This document shows, piece by piece, positions 36,974 to 48,794 of a DNA stretch of 64,000 nucleotides. The DNA lies in assembly GCA_946807835.1 (NCBI GenBank), contig OX327710.1, forward strand, positions 17,782,501 through 17,846,500, written 5' to 3'. The notes beneath the pieces were generated by a model. The model worked only from the letters and a program-made list of their open reading frames with translations, was not told the DNA's origin and did no database searches. How positions within the stretch are numbered: the first letter of the stretch is position 1; each line of letters starts with the position of its first letter. The translations under genes were made by a program, and so were the position numbers. Source of the stretch: Ailanthus altissimus (lineage: Eukaryota > Streptophyta > Magnoliopsida > Sapindales > Simaroubaceae).

Positions 36974-39149
36974 TGTTAAGTGAGTGTGTGATTTATCGAG
37001 TGTACATATAATTTAAATATTTTATTACATGTAGCAGAAGTATCATATACAAAATACACTCAATCAATATAATCATACACATATATCTCATATAATCATA
37101 TGTTAATTAAACTAAATTGCAAGTGAGAAAATCTACCCGAATTAAAGGTAGCTTTCAATTCTTCAAAAGTTATAATCTCCAAGTCTTGTGCTCACCTTGA
37201 AGTGTATTGTTGCATAATTTTAGTTCACAATAAAAATGGTGTGATTATGAATCTAGAATAACAGCCACAAAAATATTCTAGCAACAAGTATTTACCTCTC
37301 AAAATTTTTGATTCTATTTATTTTTTTATGAGAGATAAGATGAATAAAATATTTTTGGTCTTTATTTTCATAGAACCCTTTGCATAGAATACTTAAGGAA
37401 AACACTTAGTTTATTCTCTCTTAATTATCACTTATGTATCTTGCCTTTACAAAATTTTTGAATGGAATGAATTCAATTCTCTTTCCAACACATAATCTTA
37501 TACATAACCTACTAAGAGACATGCTTAAGTGAAAATATTAATGACACTCACCATATTATTCCATCACCTCTTATCATGTCATGTGATATAATTTGTGCAA
37601 TTTATATTACAATACAAAACCAATGTCCTACCATTACATATTGACATTAATATATTTTGTTAAAGGCATTCACAATTTAATTACACATTATAGACACTTA
37701 GCCCATGTGATGAATACAAATACCCCATTTAATATTTAATTAATTATTTAAAATAATTTTAATAATTATTTTTACTAGAAAGATTAAATGGTAAATTCAT
37801 AGTAAAAATAATTCATAAACCAAATTGTGTCACTCGTCAACATCCTATTAGTTAATAGCTCTTGTCAACTAATTATGTGATATACTTAATATTTAAGTCT
37901 TGTTAGAATTTCTTAGACCGAATTGTTCAACCTAATACATTGCTCTGGTGCATAACGAGTACACTTCATATTATGAGATTTTCTAGATTCATGCCTTATT
38001 TGTCATATGAAACTTTTCCATATGTCCGTGAACAATGTCTCACACATATGTTACAGTTATCATAAAGTGGCGTGTTAGTCCATACAAGTTGAGGTTATAA
38101 CATATCGATTTAATCCTTCCATCATTGATATCCTGGAAGAGCGGAGACATAGATCAACACCATTAAATCTTTATATGCTCGACCGTGAACTTATCTCTAA
38201 ATTCGTATTTCAATAAATAATATCCACAAACACTTTTGTAACTTTTGTGATATTATTTATCCCTAGGGTAAAACTCTTTTTTCGCGTTTTATTGCTTATA
38301 ACCATAAAGCTTTTCGAAACACTATCTTGGAGCATCAGGATATTTTACTCACCCAAATAAGCTAATGGATCTCATATCTACATACATCGAATTCTATGAG
38401 CATCGGACCATACCTAGTGACACTTAGTAGTTAGACCATGAAAGGTTTCTGACATGTGTTGAACCAAAGTATAGTAGATCACTCACAAGCCTACCGCGGC
38501 GCTCAGGTCAAAGGATTATGAATACTACTCAACTCAAAAAGACCATTCATTGACGACTTTATGGGATGTCTATTAGAGGCCCTTATGAGTTTGTTTGGTT
38601 CACAGTCCTTATTAAATACCTGTATCTCTATATGAGCTTCCACTAAACTCATGGTCTGCTAAGACTAACTATCTGAACCGTCCAGATTTAGAGATACATT
38701 GATCTATATATTATAGGTCTTCACCAACATATCCGCATTAATAACGATAGATCAAGAATATAGTATTTAAGAATATATTTACATAATGACATTTTCTCGC
38801 ACTATTTGTAACTCTTTGCAACTTTGTCATTACTAATATATTCTCAGGTCTTTGTCTCAATTCAGACAAGGCTCTAACTTCTTAGATTTTTTTAACTCTT
38901 ATAACTTCCTAACTCTTATCAATATCAACTCTTAGCATTTATAACTCTCAGCATTACTAATTCTTAACATTAATCTAAACTCATTTAGACCAAATTCGAA
39001 CTCCTTCAAATTATACAATATCTAAAATATTACAAGCATCTTACCATATATTAAATACAATTAGTAATTTTAACAAAATGATGATAATATAAATACAAAA
39101 AAATATTTATACATTAAAGAGAATGACACATAAGCACAAATCTCAACAA
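36974..39149 (-). mobile_element. ~2.18 kb LTR (family L, copy C), 3' LTR of a copia remnant
   Basis: In minus orientation it begins TGTTGAGATTTGTGCTTATG (at 39149), immediately after a purine-rich tract (AGCAAGTAGGAG), and ends CTTAACA at 36974. It is the only copy of this LTR family here with attached internal sequence (39150-39955, copia RNase H), which identifies family L as copia. It abuts the MULE transposase at its low end. Confidence 0.75.
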
Positions 39150-39955
39150 CTCCTACTTGCTTTAGTGTCATTCGCAATGGTAATCTAATACCATTGACTT
39201 TATATGTCTTTCAAATATTTTTAGAGTTAAGGCTTTAGTAAGTGAGTTCACTGCATTATTCATAGAGTTTACTCTACAAACTATTATCTCTTTCAGTTAA
39301 GATTTCTCTAATAAAATAGTATTTCCTTTCCACATACTTAGACTTTTGATGTACTCTCGGCTCTTGGCTTATACAACGGCTCCGTTGTTGTCACAGAATA
39401 ATGGCATAGGATCCATTGAACTTAGAATTATTTCAAGTTTAGCGATAAATTTGTGTATCCACATTGCTTCTTTTGTTGCTTCTGAGGCTGCAATATATTT
39501 TGCCTAAATTGTGGAATCAACTATGGACGATTGTTTGTTGCTTTTTCAACTTACTACAACACCGTTGAGAATGAATACATACCCAGATATAGAATTTCTA
39601 TCATCTAGATCAGATTAGAAGTCTAAATCTGTGTATCCTTCAACTTGTAAGTCACTTTCTCCATATATTATAAACTTGTCATTGGTACCCTTAAGGTATT
39701 TAAGGATATGTTTCACAGCCATCCAATGGTCTTTGCCTAGATCAGACTGATATCGGCTTGTAACACTTATAGTCATACTGATGTCAGGTCTCGTACACAT
39801 CATGGCATATATCAAGCTTCCTATAGTTGATGTATATAGTATGTTAGACATTCTAACTCTTTTATCTTTACTCTGAGGACACATCTTCTTTGAAATATGA
39901 ATGTTATGTCTAAAAGGTATATACTGTCTTACAGTTAGTTAAATTGTATATTTAC
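39150..39955 (-). pseudogene. copia RNase H remnant of the family L element
   Basis: The minus strand reads SLIYAMMCTRPDISMTISVTSRYQ, VKHILKYLKGTNDKFIIYGE, SISGYVFILN, AKYIAASEATKEAMWIHKF, LFCDNNGAVV and KSKYVERKYYFIREI, the C-terminal RNase H region of a copia polyprotein, with several stops. Everything upstream of RNase H is missing. It runs into the 3' LTR at 39149. Confidence 0.8.
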
Positions 39956-41397
39956 TCTGAACACTTGAAATTACACATTTAATAAGAGTTTTACATGATT
40001 GTTTTGTATTACTAGTGTATTTAATTTTCTTAACTTAAGTATGTTTACAATATTGTACTTAATTATCTTATAACTGTTTTGTGGCAGGTTCGGTAAAATA
40101 GGCATAACTTTCTACCTAAAGATCCAATTGAGGTGATTCTTAATCCTGTGCAGAGCTGACTCAATGGGCTAACATATTGTATTTCACAAAGCATTGGAAA
40201 TTCGAGTGTTTAGAGGGTGAAAATTGGCCTAGAACAGAATTGATTTGCAGTACAGGCCCAGTTTGAACAGTTATCAGTATTTGGCCCATAACTATAGAAA
40301 TACGTATCTAATACGTATGAAATTACTCAATTTAGAAAGATAAGAGCCTTATCTACAACTTTTATGTTTTGAGTGACAGCTAATTCGGATTACATCAATT
40401 CCAAATTGGATAATCAAGTGGGTGCCCAAGTGATAATGAATGCAAATTATTTTGCCACCATTCTTGACTTTCATCAACCAAGTGGTTCCCTCCAAATTTG
40501 TCTCGATTTATCCATGTTTTTCTATAAATAGGTGGCTTGTTTATGCCTAAAGAATGTAATTAGAAAGTTAGAATTTAGTTCAAAATACTTTTCCTTTGTA
40601 TCCATTTCCTTGTACTATTATTTCTCTTGTTTACTATTAAGTCATGTTATTTCTTCTTCCATTTCTTTTCTTTTCATTTAGTTTTATTATGTCCAAATAA
40701 TTTTGTTTAAGCTAAGGTGAAAGGGTGAAGCTCTTGGCAAGGTAATAAGATATGTTTAATATTTATTCATGAATTCAATGCTTCATTTTTAAGTTATGTA
40801 AATTTATATATGATGTATTTATTTTGTTTGTAGAATTAATACTATTTCTTCTAAAGTGGTGATTCTTGATTTATTATTGACAAACTTAATACTTGGCACA
40901 ATAAATTATTGAAACCATTTACAAGATTTGGTTTATATAACCTTTCTTGTAAAGTGGGAGTCTTAATTTATTGTACACAAATATAAAGATTGGCATAATA
41001 AATACTTGAACCCATTTATAAGATTTGGTGTATAATAATTGAAAGAAATAAATACTAATCAATATATAAATGATAATGAACTTTAATTGCTATATTTTCC
41101 GGTTGGAACCTCCTTTGTGTGAGGATTCCAATTGAGTTATAAAAAAATAAAAAGTTAAATATATTCTTACTTCTTATGCCAAGAGTGAATCCCCGTAACC
41201 TTAGCTTTTTATTTGAATTGGTTAATTGAAATAATATTTGCAAACATCTTATACTGCATTAATTATCTTTAAAGTGTTTATAATTTGTAATTTTAATTCT
41301 ACTTCCCTGTGGATCGACCCCGTTCTCATCGGGTTATTTATTACTTCGACAATCCTGCACTTGGGAATAACTTCTATATTCTGGACGTGTCAGTGGC
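39956..41397 (+). mobile_element. LTR fragment related to 44685-46192
   Basis: Shares blocks with the element at 44685-46192: GGTAAAATAGGCATAACTTT at about 40092 versus GGTAAAATGGACATAACTCT near 44779, followed by GACTCAAT. It has a late CCCTGTGGATCGACCCCG-type sequence (about 41305) and ACAATCCTGCACTTGGG, typical of Tat/Athila-like gypsy LTR 3' regions. It ends GACGTGTCA at 41397, directly against the MULE transposase. The left end is not defined. Confidence 0.55.
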
Positions 41398-42361
41398 CCT
41401 TTTAAATAGAAACCATCTCGACCAATAATTCTTTTACAACCCTTCATAAAGCCTTCTTGTTGAGCTTTAAAAATAAAAAACAATCTCTTGAATGAAACAA
41501 CACTATTTCCTCTAACTTCCTCTGTATTTTACATGTTATTTCATGGTTAGTCTTCACAATCACATCGGCATAAGTAGGTAAATAAACATATAATTTTTCA
41601 AAATCACTTTCTCCTTCCCTCAAAACTTTGTATTTAACCCTGTAAAGCTTCTTTTGGTTGTGGAAGTACTAAATCTTCTATGCAACTTAACAATTATAGC
41701 AAAAGATTTAATACCAGTGTTACTCTTAATGCTATTGAATAGCTTTTATGTAACCCAGTGTTGCTGACTTTTTTAATATTCTTGCTTAACTTCACAAGTG
41801 TACCATTCCCCCTTAATTGTCTCCGCCATGAAAGTAGTTTTATCCACCATGACAGAGGCATGTATTCTTCAATTACAATCAGGTAAGGCATATTTGGCAG
41901 TCACTCTCAGCTTATCATTCTTAAGTTTGTGAAACCTTATCCCCTCCTGGATGGTACAGTCTTCCAAAGTATATTTGAAGTCCTTTTATGTCTTCAACAC
42001 TTGTACAGATTTAAGAGATATTTTCTCATCACTATGTCTCTTGACCTTTATTCTTTTAAACTCTCTATGCATTGCATTAACCTTACAATCTTTCTTATTG
42101 TTAGTCTTATGATTTATAACATCATCTACACTTTTACAATTAAATAGATCTTTATCTTTAAGGGAATCATCATTATTCTCTTCCTCAAGGAAATCATTAG
42201 CACTGTCACTTGCGAGAATATCTCTAATATCTTCATCTATCCAATTTATATAGTTTGCATTTAGTACACCATCTTCATCATTTATGCTACTCTTCAAGGC
42301 ATTTACATTAGATGCTAGTGTGTGACCTTCTTTGCTTACATTTGAGTTTGTTGATTTAGGG

Positions 42362-42550
42362 TTTAGTTCAAGTGAGTAAATGGAATTTTGAGATGCTAGT
42401 TCAAGGTTTGGTTTATGTGATGATATGGGATATTGGGATGCTGATTCAAGTTTGGCTTAGGTGAGGATATATAATTTTAAGATGCTGGTTCAAGATTTGG
42501 TTCAAGTGAGAATATGGGGTTTTAGGACGCTGGTTCAAGGTTTGGTTATG
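42362..42550 (-). repeat. ~60-bp in-frame repeats in the MULE transposase linker
   Basis: Four copies of a ~60-bp unit containing GATGCTGGTTCAAG(G/A)TTTGG-like sequence encode an approximate 20-residue repeat (NLEPAS-NPIFSLE on the minus strand). They lie between the N-terminal and MUDR domains. Confidence 0.65.
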
Positions 42551-43415
42551 CTTGCAGATATATGGTAATAGATGGTTGTGAGTCTAATAACTCCTTCTCT
42601 ATATTTATAGTCTCTACTCCTATAGCCAATGCCATCACAAGAAAGTTTAGCAACTCTACGTTTGTTTTCATTACAATTCTTTCACCAGACCTTGGAACAA
42701 CTCCACTTATCACAAACTTTTCATCATGATACCTATGCCTCCCATACTCATTCATCGTTACATCATTAATCAAAGCAACTAAAATCCTATAGTCAAGGTC
42801 AGTATGCATTTAAAAATTTTTACCGCAAAACTCATCACAATCTTGCAATCTATCATCTAATTACCTAAGACATAAAAATAATGAGACATAACATATTGCA
42901 AATCGGCATAACCCAATTTTATCAAAATTTTAATTTTTTTGAACCAATTTTTTCAAACTCATTTTTTTGAAACACTGCAATGCTCCAAAAAAAAAAAATT
43001 CATCTTTCCATCAACATTCCATCTTTTCGAATCTAAAATTTGAAACCCACCTTTTCTTTTTAGACGTATACGTATTTGTTAAAAAAACAATTATAAATTC
43101 CAAGCCAAACAAACCTATCTGATTCAACAATGAACTCTAATTTCAAACACATGTGCTTACCGTTTTTCTTATGCAGTCTGATTCTACAATCTTCTGTCTT
43201 CTATAGTTGTGCTTAGAATGATGAAGAAGGGAAAAGCTTTTGACAAAGTGTGTTAATGGTGGGAAATTGTGATGAGGAATAATGACTGAAACATCTTATC
43301 TTTTCAAATGGTACAAATCTCTCTTTTTTTCAATTTAAAAATTAAAAAAATAAAAAGTCAAGATATAATTTTGCCCTTTAATAATACATTTTTAATGGAT
43401 CAATTATAACGACAA

Positions 43416-43501
43416 GGACTTTTTAATAATTAAAAGTTCTATTAGAACTAACAAAGTAAAATCGAAATCGAAATCTATTAGGACTAACAAATCATTTTCC
43501 T
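43416..43501 (-). repeat. MULE right terminal inverted repeat
   Basis: Reverse complement begins AGGAAAATGATTTGTTAGTCC and matches 33252-33333. The 9-bp target duplication TTTTTGTTT follows at 43502-43510. Confidence 0.85.
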
Positions 43502-43510
43502 TTTTTGTTT

Positions 43511-44202
43511 TCTGGTATCTGCTGCATGGTTTTGTTTGTTTTGTAATATGGAAAACTGGGACATAACAAATAAAAATTCTAAGCGGCCGGCAGAAATAAG
43601 AGTAAAAAAAAATTTATAATCAGAAAGCAACATTATAATTTTATACGCAAATGTTCAAACCCTAATAAGACAGATCAAATATTAAATTAAGACTTAAAAC
43701 TTTGCTTGCCTATCCATTTTGTTCTTAAGTAATACCCTAAATATTATTGCTGTTTTATATTTTTGCCATAATTTTCTTTTATTCAGTGATTCATGTTCTT
43801 CCAAATAACCAATTTATTGTATTGTTATTATAATTTCATCATTTTAAATAGATACATTTTTTCAGCTAAACCAAGCTAAATCAAACAAGACAATTGAATG
43901 AATGTACGAATGACCTAATAAATTACTTTTGTATAACACTTGATCTCAACTTTTATACCCCCTAGAACAATTAAAATTATTAAAGAAAAAAATAAGCTCA
44001 GTAAATAAATATGAATTAAGATTATTTTTAAAAAAAGGATATTATTTGTCAATAAAGTTGGGTTGGGGAGCCTGAGGTCCGGTTAAAGGAGGCAATAAGG
44101 GCAAGGGAGTTGTTGGAGGGTTTTGATAATTCTGTTTTGTTTAAAAAAAATTTATAAAAAAAATGATAATAATAACTGTGTTAGGAAGTTTATAGCAGTT
44201 AA
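43511..44202. other. Intergenic DNA right of the MULE
   Basis: AT-rich sequence with no gene or defined repeat that I can identify. Confidence 0.4.
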
Positions 44203-44383
44203 TGTTATACTTTTTAAATAGTATTTTAAAAATTTTAATTTTAAATAATATGTTAAGTAACTATTAGGTTGTGAAATGGTATAATAGATGATTTTAAAAT
44301 TTATATTAGTTTATCATTCAATAATCGTTCGACATATCAATTTATGATAAAAAAATTTGAAATATTATTTGGAAAGTATAACA
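44203..44383. mobile_element. MITE, same family as 4685-4873
   Basis: Inverted ends TGTTATACTTTTTAAATA and, reversed, TGTTATACTTTCCAAATA; the arms extend for about 60 bases (AATATGTTAAGTAA-like inner part). About 181 bp, non-coding. Confidence 0.68.
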
Positions 44384-44412
44384 TTGCTCTTAAATGTTAT
44401 AGTGAAAAGTAA

Positions 44413-44589
44413 TTTTATACTTTTCAAATTGTATTCCAAATTTTTCATGTCAAATATTATGTCAAGCAATTACTAAATAACGAAATGATGTAATGAATGA
44501 TTTTAGAAATTGTACTATTTCATCATTGAATAATTACTTAATATAATATTTGAAATAAAAAATTTTGATATACCATTTGAAAATTTTAC
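44413..44589. mobile_element. MITE, third family copy, more degenerate
   Basis: Begins TTTTATACTTTTCAAATTGTATT and ends in inverted form (CCATTTGAAAATTTTACT). Inner blocks TCAAGCAATTACT and GAATAATTACTTAA match the other copies. It lies 30 bp from the previous MITE, so the two form a pair. Confidence 0.6.
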
Positions 44590-44684
44590 TAACAATCTAT
44601 AATTAAAGTTAGTTTAGATGCACTTGAAGTAACCATTTGATGAACACATGAAAATGCATGTTGTTAAGAGATTCAATTACCATT

Positions 44685-46192
44685 TAATGTCACTAATTTT
44701 AGTATTTTCTGTATTTTTAGCTTGAAATAAAGTATTCTCCTTAAATTGTGATTAATGAATGTTATTTGGACAGGTTTAGGTAAAATGGACATAACTCTCA
44801 ATGTAGAAATCGAAATGAAGAAATTCTTGAACCTGGTGCAACATGACTCAATCTTACACAAATTTGAAGAATAGTGGAAAAGCCAAATTCAACATGTTAT
44901 GGGCCAAAAATTGAGATACATCAGAATCGGACTACAACTCTTGCCCAGCTTGACCCAACTCACGTATTTGGATCGTATCTCACAAAATACGTACTCAATT
45001 GATATAATTCTTAAAGCTGTGAATTGCTGACTTAACTATCAACAACTCGTATGTTTATGGTAAAGTCCAAATCAGCCGTTATCATGGACCAAATCGCATT
45101 GCAAGTGGGTAAAATGGTTGTTGGCCGAATTCTGATTTATCTTTGGAATTTTGCTCATATCTCATTGGATACTCATCCAATTTGCATGAAATCGGTGCCT
45201 ATGTAAAGAAGAGTCAAAATTCTACAACTTTCATGTCGGCTGTAGAAGCTGAACCGATCATTTACATCATCAAAAATGTGCTGTAAGTGGATACACGAGT
45301 TATTGGCTTAAAATTATTGAAGATTGATGTCATCCATGACATATGTCCATTCATTGCCTATATAAGGAGACACTTAGGACGTTTTTAATATTAGATAATT
45401 CTCTTTTATTTTCTTCTCATTAACATGTATTGCAATTTAGGCTAGAGTTCTTGGCAAGGCTAAGAGATGAACTTTTATGTGTAATAAATCTACTTTCATG
45501 CTTTGATTCGGTGTCAAGAGCTACAAATGTTGTAAGTTTGGTTTTGATTAAACTCTTATCTATTTTATTTTCTATAATTCAGAAGTTATAATTCTCATGT
45601 CTTATAAATGTTCACTCATGTTTTTCTTATGTGATTCATATTGATTTATAATTGTTACTGGTTACATTGTTTTATATGTTAATCTTTTACTGCAGTATTG
45701 TCAATTTGATATAGTCAATCTTGGATAACATGTAAGGGCAATAAATGTTTGATATTCAAGTTAATCTTTTACTGCAATATTGTCAAAATGATATATTGTC
45801 GATCTTAGATAACTTGTATAAATAACATGATGTGTGTTAATGCTTACAAAGAGTTTAACTAAATCAAATACATGTGTTATCAAATGTGCTATATATTACA
45901 TACCTTCCGATTGATTGTTTAGGATGTGAAACTTTCAGTTGAGTTATAAATATCGAATCAAAGTATAGAGTAGATTTATAAAGCATAATTGTGATTCTCA
46001 AAGCCTTGCTTAAATCATCATAAGACATTTTTCTCAATTCATAGACAATTCTATCTCATCCGTTTAAATCAATTAACCATTTGCTACTGCTTTAATATTT
46101 TACTTCACCAACCTATTTTGCCAAGAGCTTCCTCGTGGGATCGACACCTCAATCTATACTGCGATAGCCGCGTTATATTTTGAGCGTAAACA
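44685..46192 (+). mobile_element. Probable gypsy-type solo LTR
   Basis: Flanked by a perfect 5-bp repeat CCATT (44680-44684 and 46193-46197). It ends GCGTAAACA after CTCGTGGGATCGACACC and ATCTATACTGCGATAGCCGCG (about 46132-46175), a pattern typical of Tat/Athila-like LTR ends. The first bases are TAATGTCACT, so the true start may be the TG three bases in. Homologous to 39956-41397. No coding sequence. Confidence 0.58.
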
Positions 46193-46197
46193 CCATT

Positions 46198-48125
46198 CCA
46201 AAAATATATATATAATATATAAGTGAAGTATAGGATTTTTTAAGTTAATTTTAATTTTTTTAAATAAAATAATGTTTGATATTAAAAGCCATTTAAAATA
46301 TATTTAAAGAACTTTGTAAATGCATGTTGGTAAGGCATTTGTACTTTTTTTTAAAATTATCATTAAATATAATATAATTGATAGAATCAGTAAAATTATA
46401 TAGTAGGACCTTTGATATAAAATCAAAAGATTACTGAGACGTTACACAGAGATTAGATAGATTTATTATAATTTGCTCGAACCTATAACTTTCCTATGAA
46501 TAGATACAGATAAACCCTTTAGCGGAGAATTATCCTATATAGGGATCTTTACCCTAATTTAGGATGGAAAAACCTACCATCACGTAGGAGGTACCAAAAT
46601 TACTCTCACCAAAGAAGGACTAAAAATGCTCACACAGGAGGGGAATTACATAATACCACCTAGCTCATACATTTTTCATATCCTAAACTACCTCTATTAG
46701 TCACAACAACAAATAGCCTCAAATTATTTTGGTGGCCGTGAGAAGATATGGGATTGCTGGAAGTTGTAATCTCACTAGATTTGGGTATAGAGCGACTACT
46801 GGAGAACTTGGCTCACTCATATAACAATGGTTATTCTACCACGGTAGTCAACAATGTCTATGGGAGTCAAAATATGAATCGGACAGATTTAGAGTGGCAG
46901 TACCGATGAAAGCTTTTGATAAAGTCTGACAATGTCTCATCCAAGGCCGAAAAGTTAAGGAAGTCCAACGGAGGCCATATTAGGGCTGATCTAGAATTGC
47001 CAAGGCCAGGGGAGTCCAATGGCAACCAAAATCGACGAAGCAAGTTGGCCAACACCGAGAAGTACAATGAAGACCCCAACGGCTTAGCTTGGGCTGAGGA
47101 GCCTATGCGTTAATTGAAGAGAAACATGAGTCTTGCATGGAAACGGCTCTCCTCTGGACATTTGAAGCAAATCGATCAGCAAAACTAAAACGAAAAAACA
47201 TTAAGAATAGGTTAGAAGCCCTTTTTTCTAATAGAGATTGAGGGATGAAAGGTTGGGCGGTTGTTTCTCTTTTCTAGGGTTTGGTTGAGAGGTTTTTTTT
47301 TTTTTTTTTGGTAAATCTTAGAGGAAAACAGTAAGGTTTGGGAAGGCACTTGTACTTGAAAGTGTTTAATTAAGCGACTAAAGAGAACATGCCTTTCCTT
47401 GTTTCAAGTGCTATACACGGTTTGTATTTTGTATCTTTCTTCCTTTAATACATGGAAAGTTATTCAATTTGGAATCTCAAGATAATTACTTTTTTGTCTT
47501 TATCACTCTTTGAATTTGTAAGAAAAATATCATTCTATAACAAAGAAAAATATTTCAATGCTCAAGTAAATATTTGATAAAAAAAAAATGAGTACTTATG
47601 TGTGAAGATTATCTTAAAGTTAAACAAAAGAGTGATGAATGAATAAGATAGAATATAATTTGTTAAATTTGAATTGAATATTAGTGTGGAGTGTAGAACG
47701 TTTGTATAGAATATGTATATGAATAATGAATTGAATTAAATAAATTGGAACTAAATAGAATGAATTTAATGAATTCTGAAGTAAAGGGTGCATGTTAATT
47801 ATAGTAGATAAATCGTAATCTGTATTAAAGTATGAATGCATGAATTAAATCAAAATGTGATTTAATTAGACTATAATCAATTAGGAATTATGATCCATTT
47901 CAAATAGAGAAAGAAGGATTTAAGTAAAATTTCTCTACTTATAGAAATCATTCTTCATGCAAAATAATAATTAAACAATTAAATATGAATAGGATTTAAA
48001 TTTTAAATCTGTTCCACCTCCCCGTAAAGTCATGATCTATTTGTATAATCCATGGGTTGGCGGCTAGGTTACCTGGTAAGATGGATTTGAAATATAGGGT
48101 TGTGGATTGGACCAAGCACGAGCTG

Positions 48126-48159
<34 letters not shown>

Positions 48160-48794
48160 CTCTCTCTCTCTCTAAAATTGAAGGAGTGGAAGCATACTAG
48201 AAGAACTTCTGTACTTTTCTACTAATAAACGCTTTGTACTTCTAAACTTTTCATGCTTCTTGTTATTTTTTATGTAATTACTACCTCTAATAGTTAGTCA
48301 TCTTTTGAATGTTGGATATGCTTCAATGTTTCGTATATGTATTGGAGTATTTCGTAACTTCTAGATGTGCTCGAGATATTATTATTGCAGTCATTCCGCT
48401 TTCATTTAATTACTCTTGAAGTAATAATACTTACTTCTATTTGCAATTTGATTCTTCAATGGTTTCATGTAAAAGAAAGCTTTCATATATGTGATCTAGT
48501 ATAATAATCATGTGATCATGAGAAAAAATGGTAAGTCTATAATAAAGCTTAATGTATATATGATAAATTTTTGTGAAATTTGAGCAAGTAACACTTCTAT
48601 AAAAAAAAAGTGATAATCTAAATACGATATTTAAATAACTAGAGACATGGTAAGTACAAGAGCAGAAAAAAAGCAATTAATGATTTGTTTGGTATTGCGA
48701 AGGTTTTGTTTAATATTGAAAACATAAATTTAAAGTATTTGGTAAGTGTATTTATCAAACACTTGTTTAACTAGTGTTTGATGTTTCCACACCC
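46198..48794. other. Intergenic DNA downstream of the third reductase gene
   Basis: Mostly AT-rich. A less AT-rich island at about 46730-47200 has open frames on both strands (minus 47079-46867, plus 46916-47113), neither with a recognisable domain. A T run follows at about 47297-47313. The C homopolymer is listed separately. Nothing else is identified. Confidence 0.35.
48128..48168 (+). repeat. 41-base C homopolymer followed by (CT)n
   Basis: Forty-one consecutive C residues lead directly into GCTCTCTCTCTCTCTC. This is extremely unusual in such AT-rich DNA. It may be a real G/C tract, or an assembly or sequencing artefact. Confidence 0.9.

Larger units (their letters stand above)
34990..42809 (-). 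pseudogene. MuDR-type transposase, interrupted
   Basis: Minus-strand fragments in the right order. The N-terminal MULE domain lies at 42809-42546 (HTDLDYRILVALINDV). A repeat-rich acidic linker lies at 42550-41986. The MUDR DNA-binding domain lies at about 41960-41690 (LKNDKLRVTAKYA). The DDE domain opens at about 41470 (GFMKGCKRIIGRDGFYLKGP), breaks off at 41398 and resumes at about 36960 (VSINANNGILSLAV, ESKDIWF, KHVYANF). It then breaks at the element 36625-35691 and resumes with NICESSNGFLNKY (about 35590). A SWIM zinc finger follows (ISGLSCKHAFP, about 35290-35240), with a basic C-terminus ending near 35000. Internal stops occur besides the insertions, so it is dead. Confidence 0.83.
33252..43501 (-). 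mobile_element. Mutator-like transposable element (MULE), 10.25 kb with nested insertions
   Basis: Long terminal inverted repeats (left 33252-33333, right 43416-43501) share AAAATGA(C/T)TTG(G/T)TAGTCC...AGATTTC and (A/G)TTTTAATTA(C/T)TAAAA(C/A)GTCC. Both are flanked by the same 9-mer TTTTTGTTT (33243-33251 and 43502-43510), the 9-bp target duplication expected for Mutator. Inside is a minus-strand MuDR-type transposase pseudogene, split by two later insertion blocks (35691-36625 and 36974-41397). Removing these leaves an element of about 4.9 kb. 98-bp tandem repeats lie at about 33430-33730 near the left end. Confidence 0.88.
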
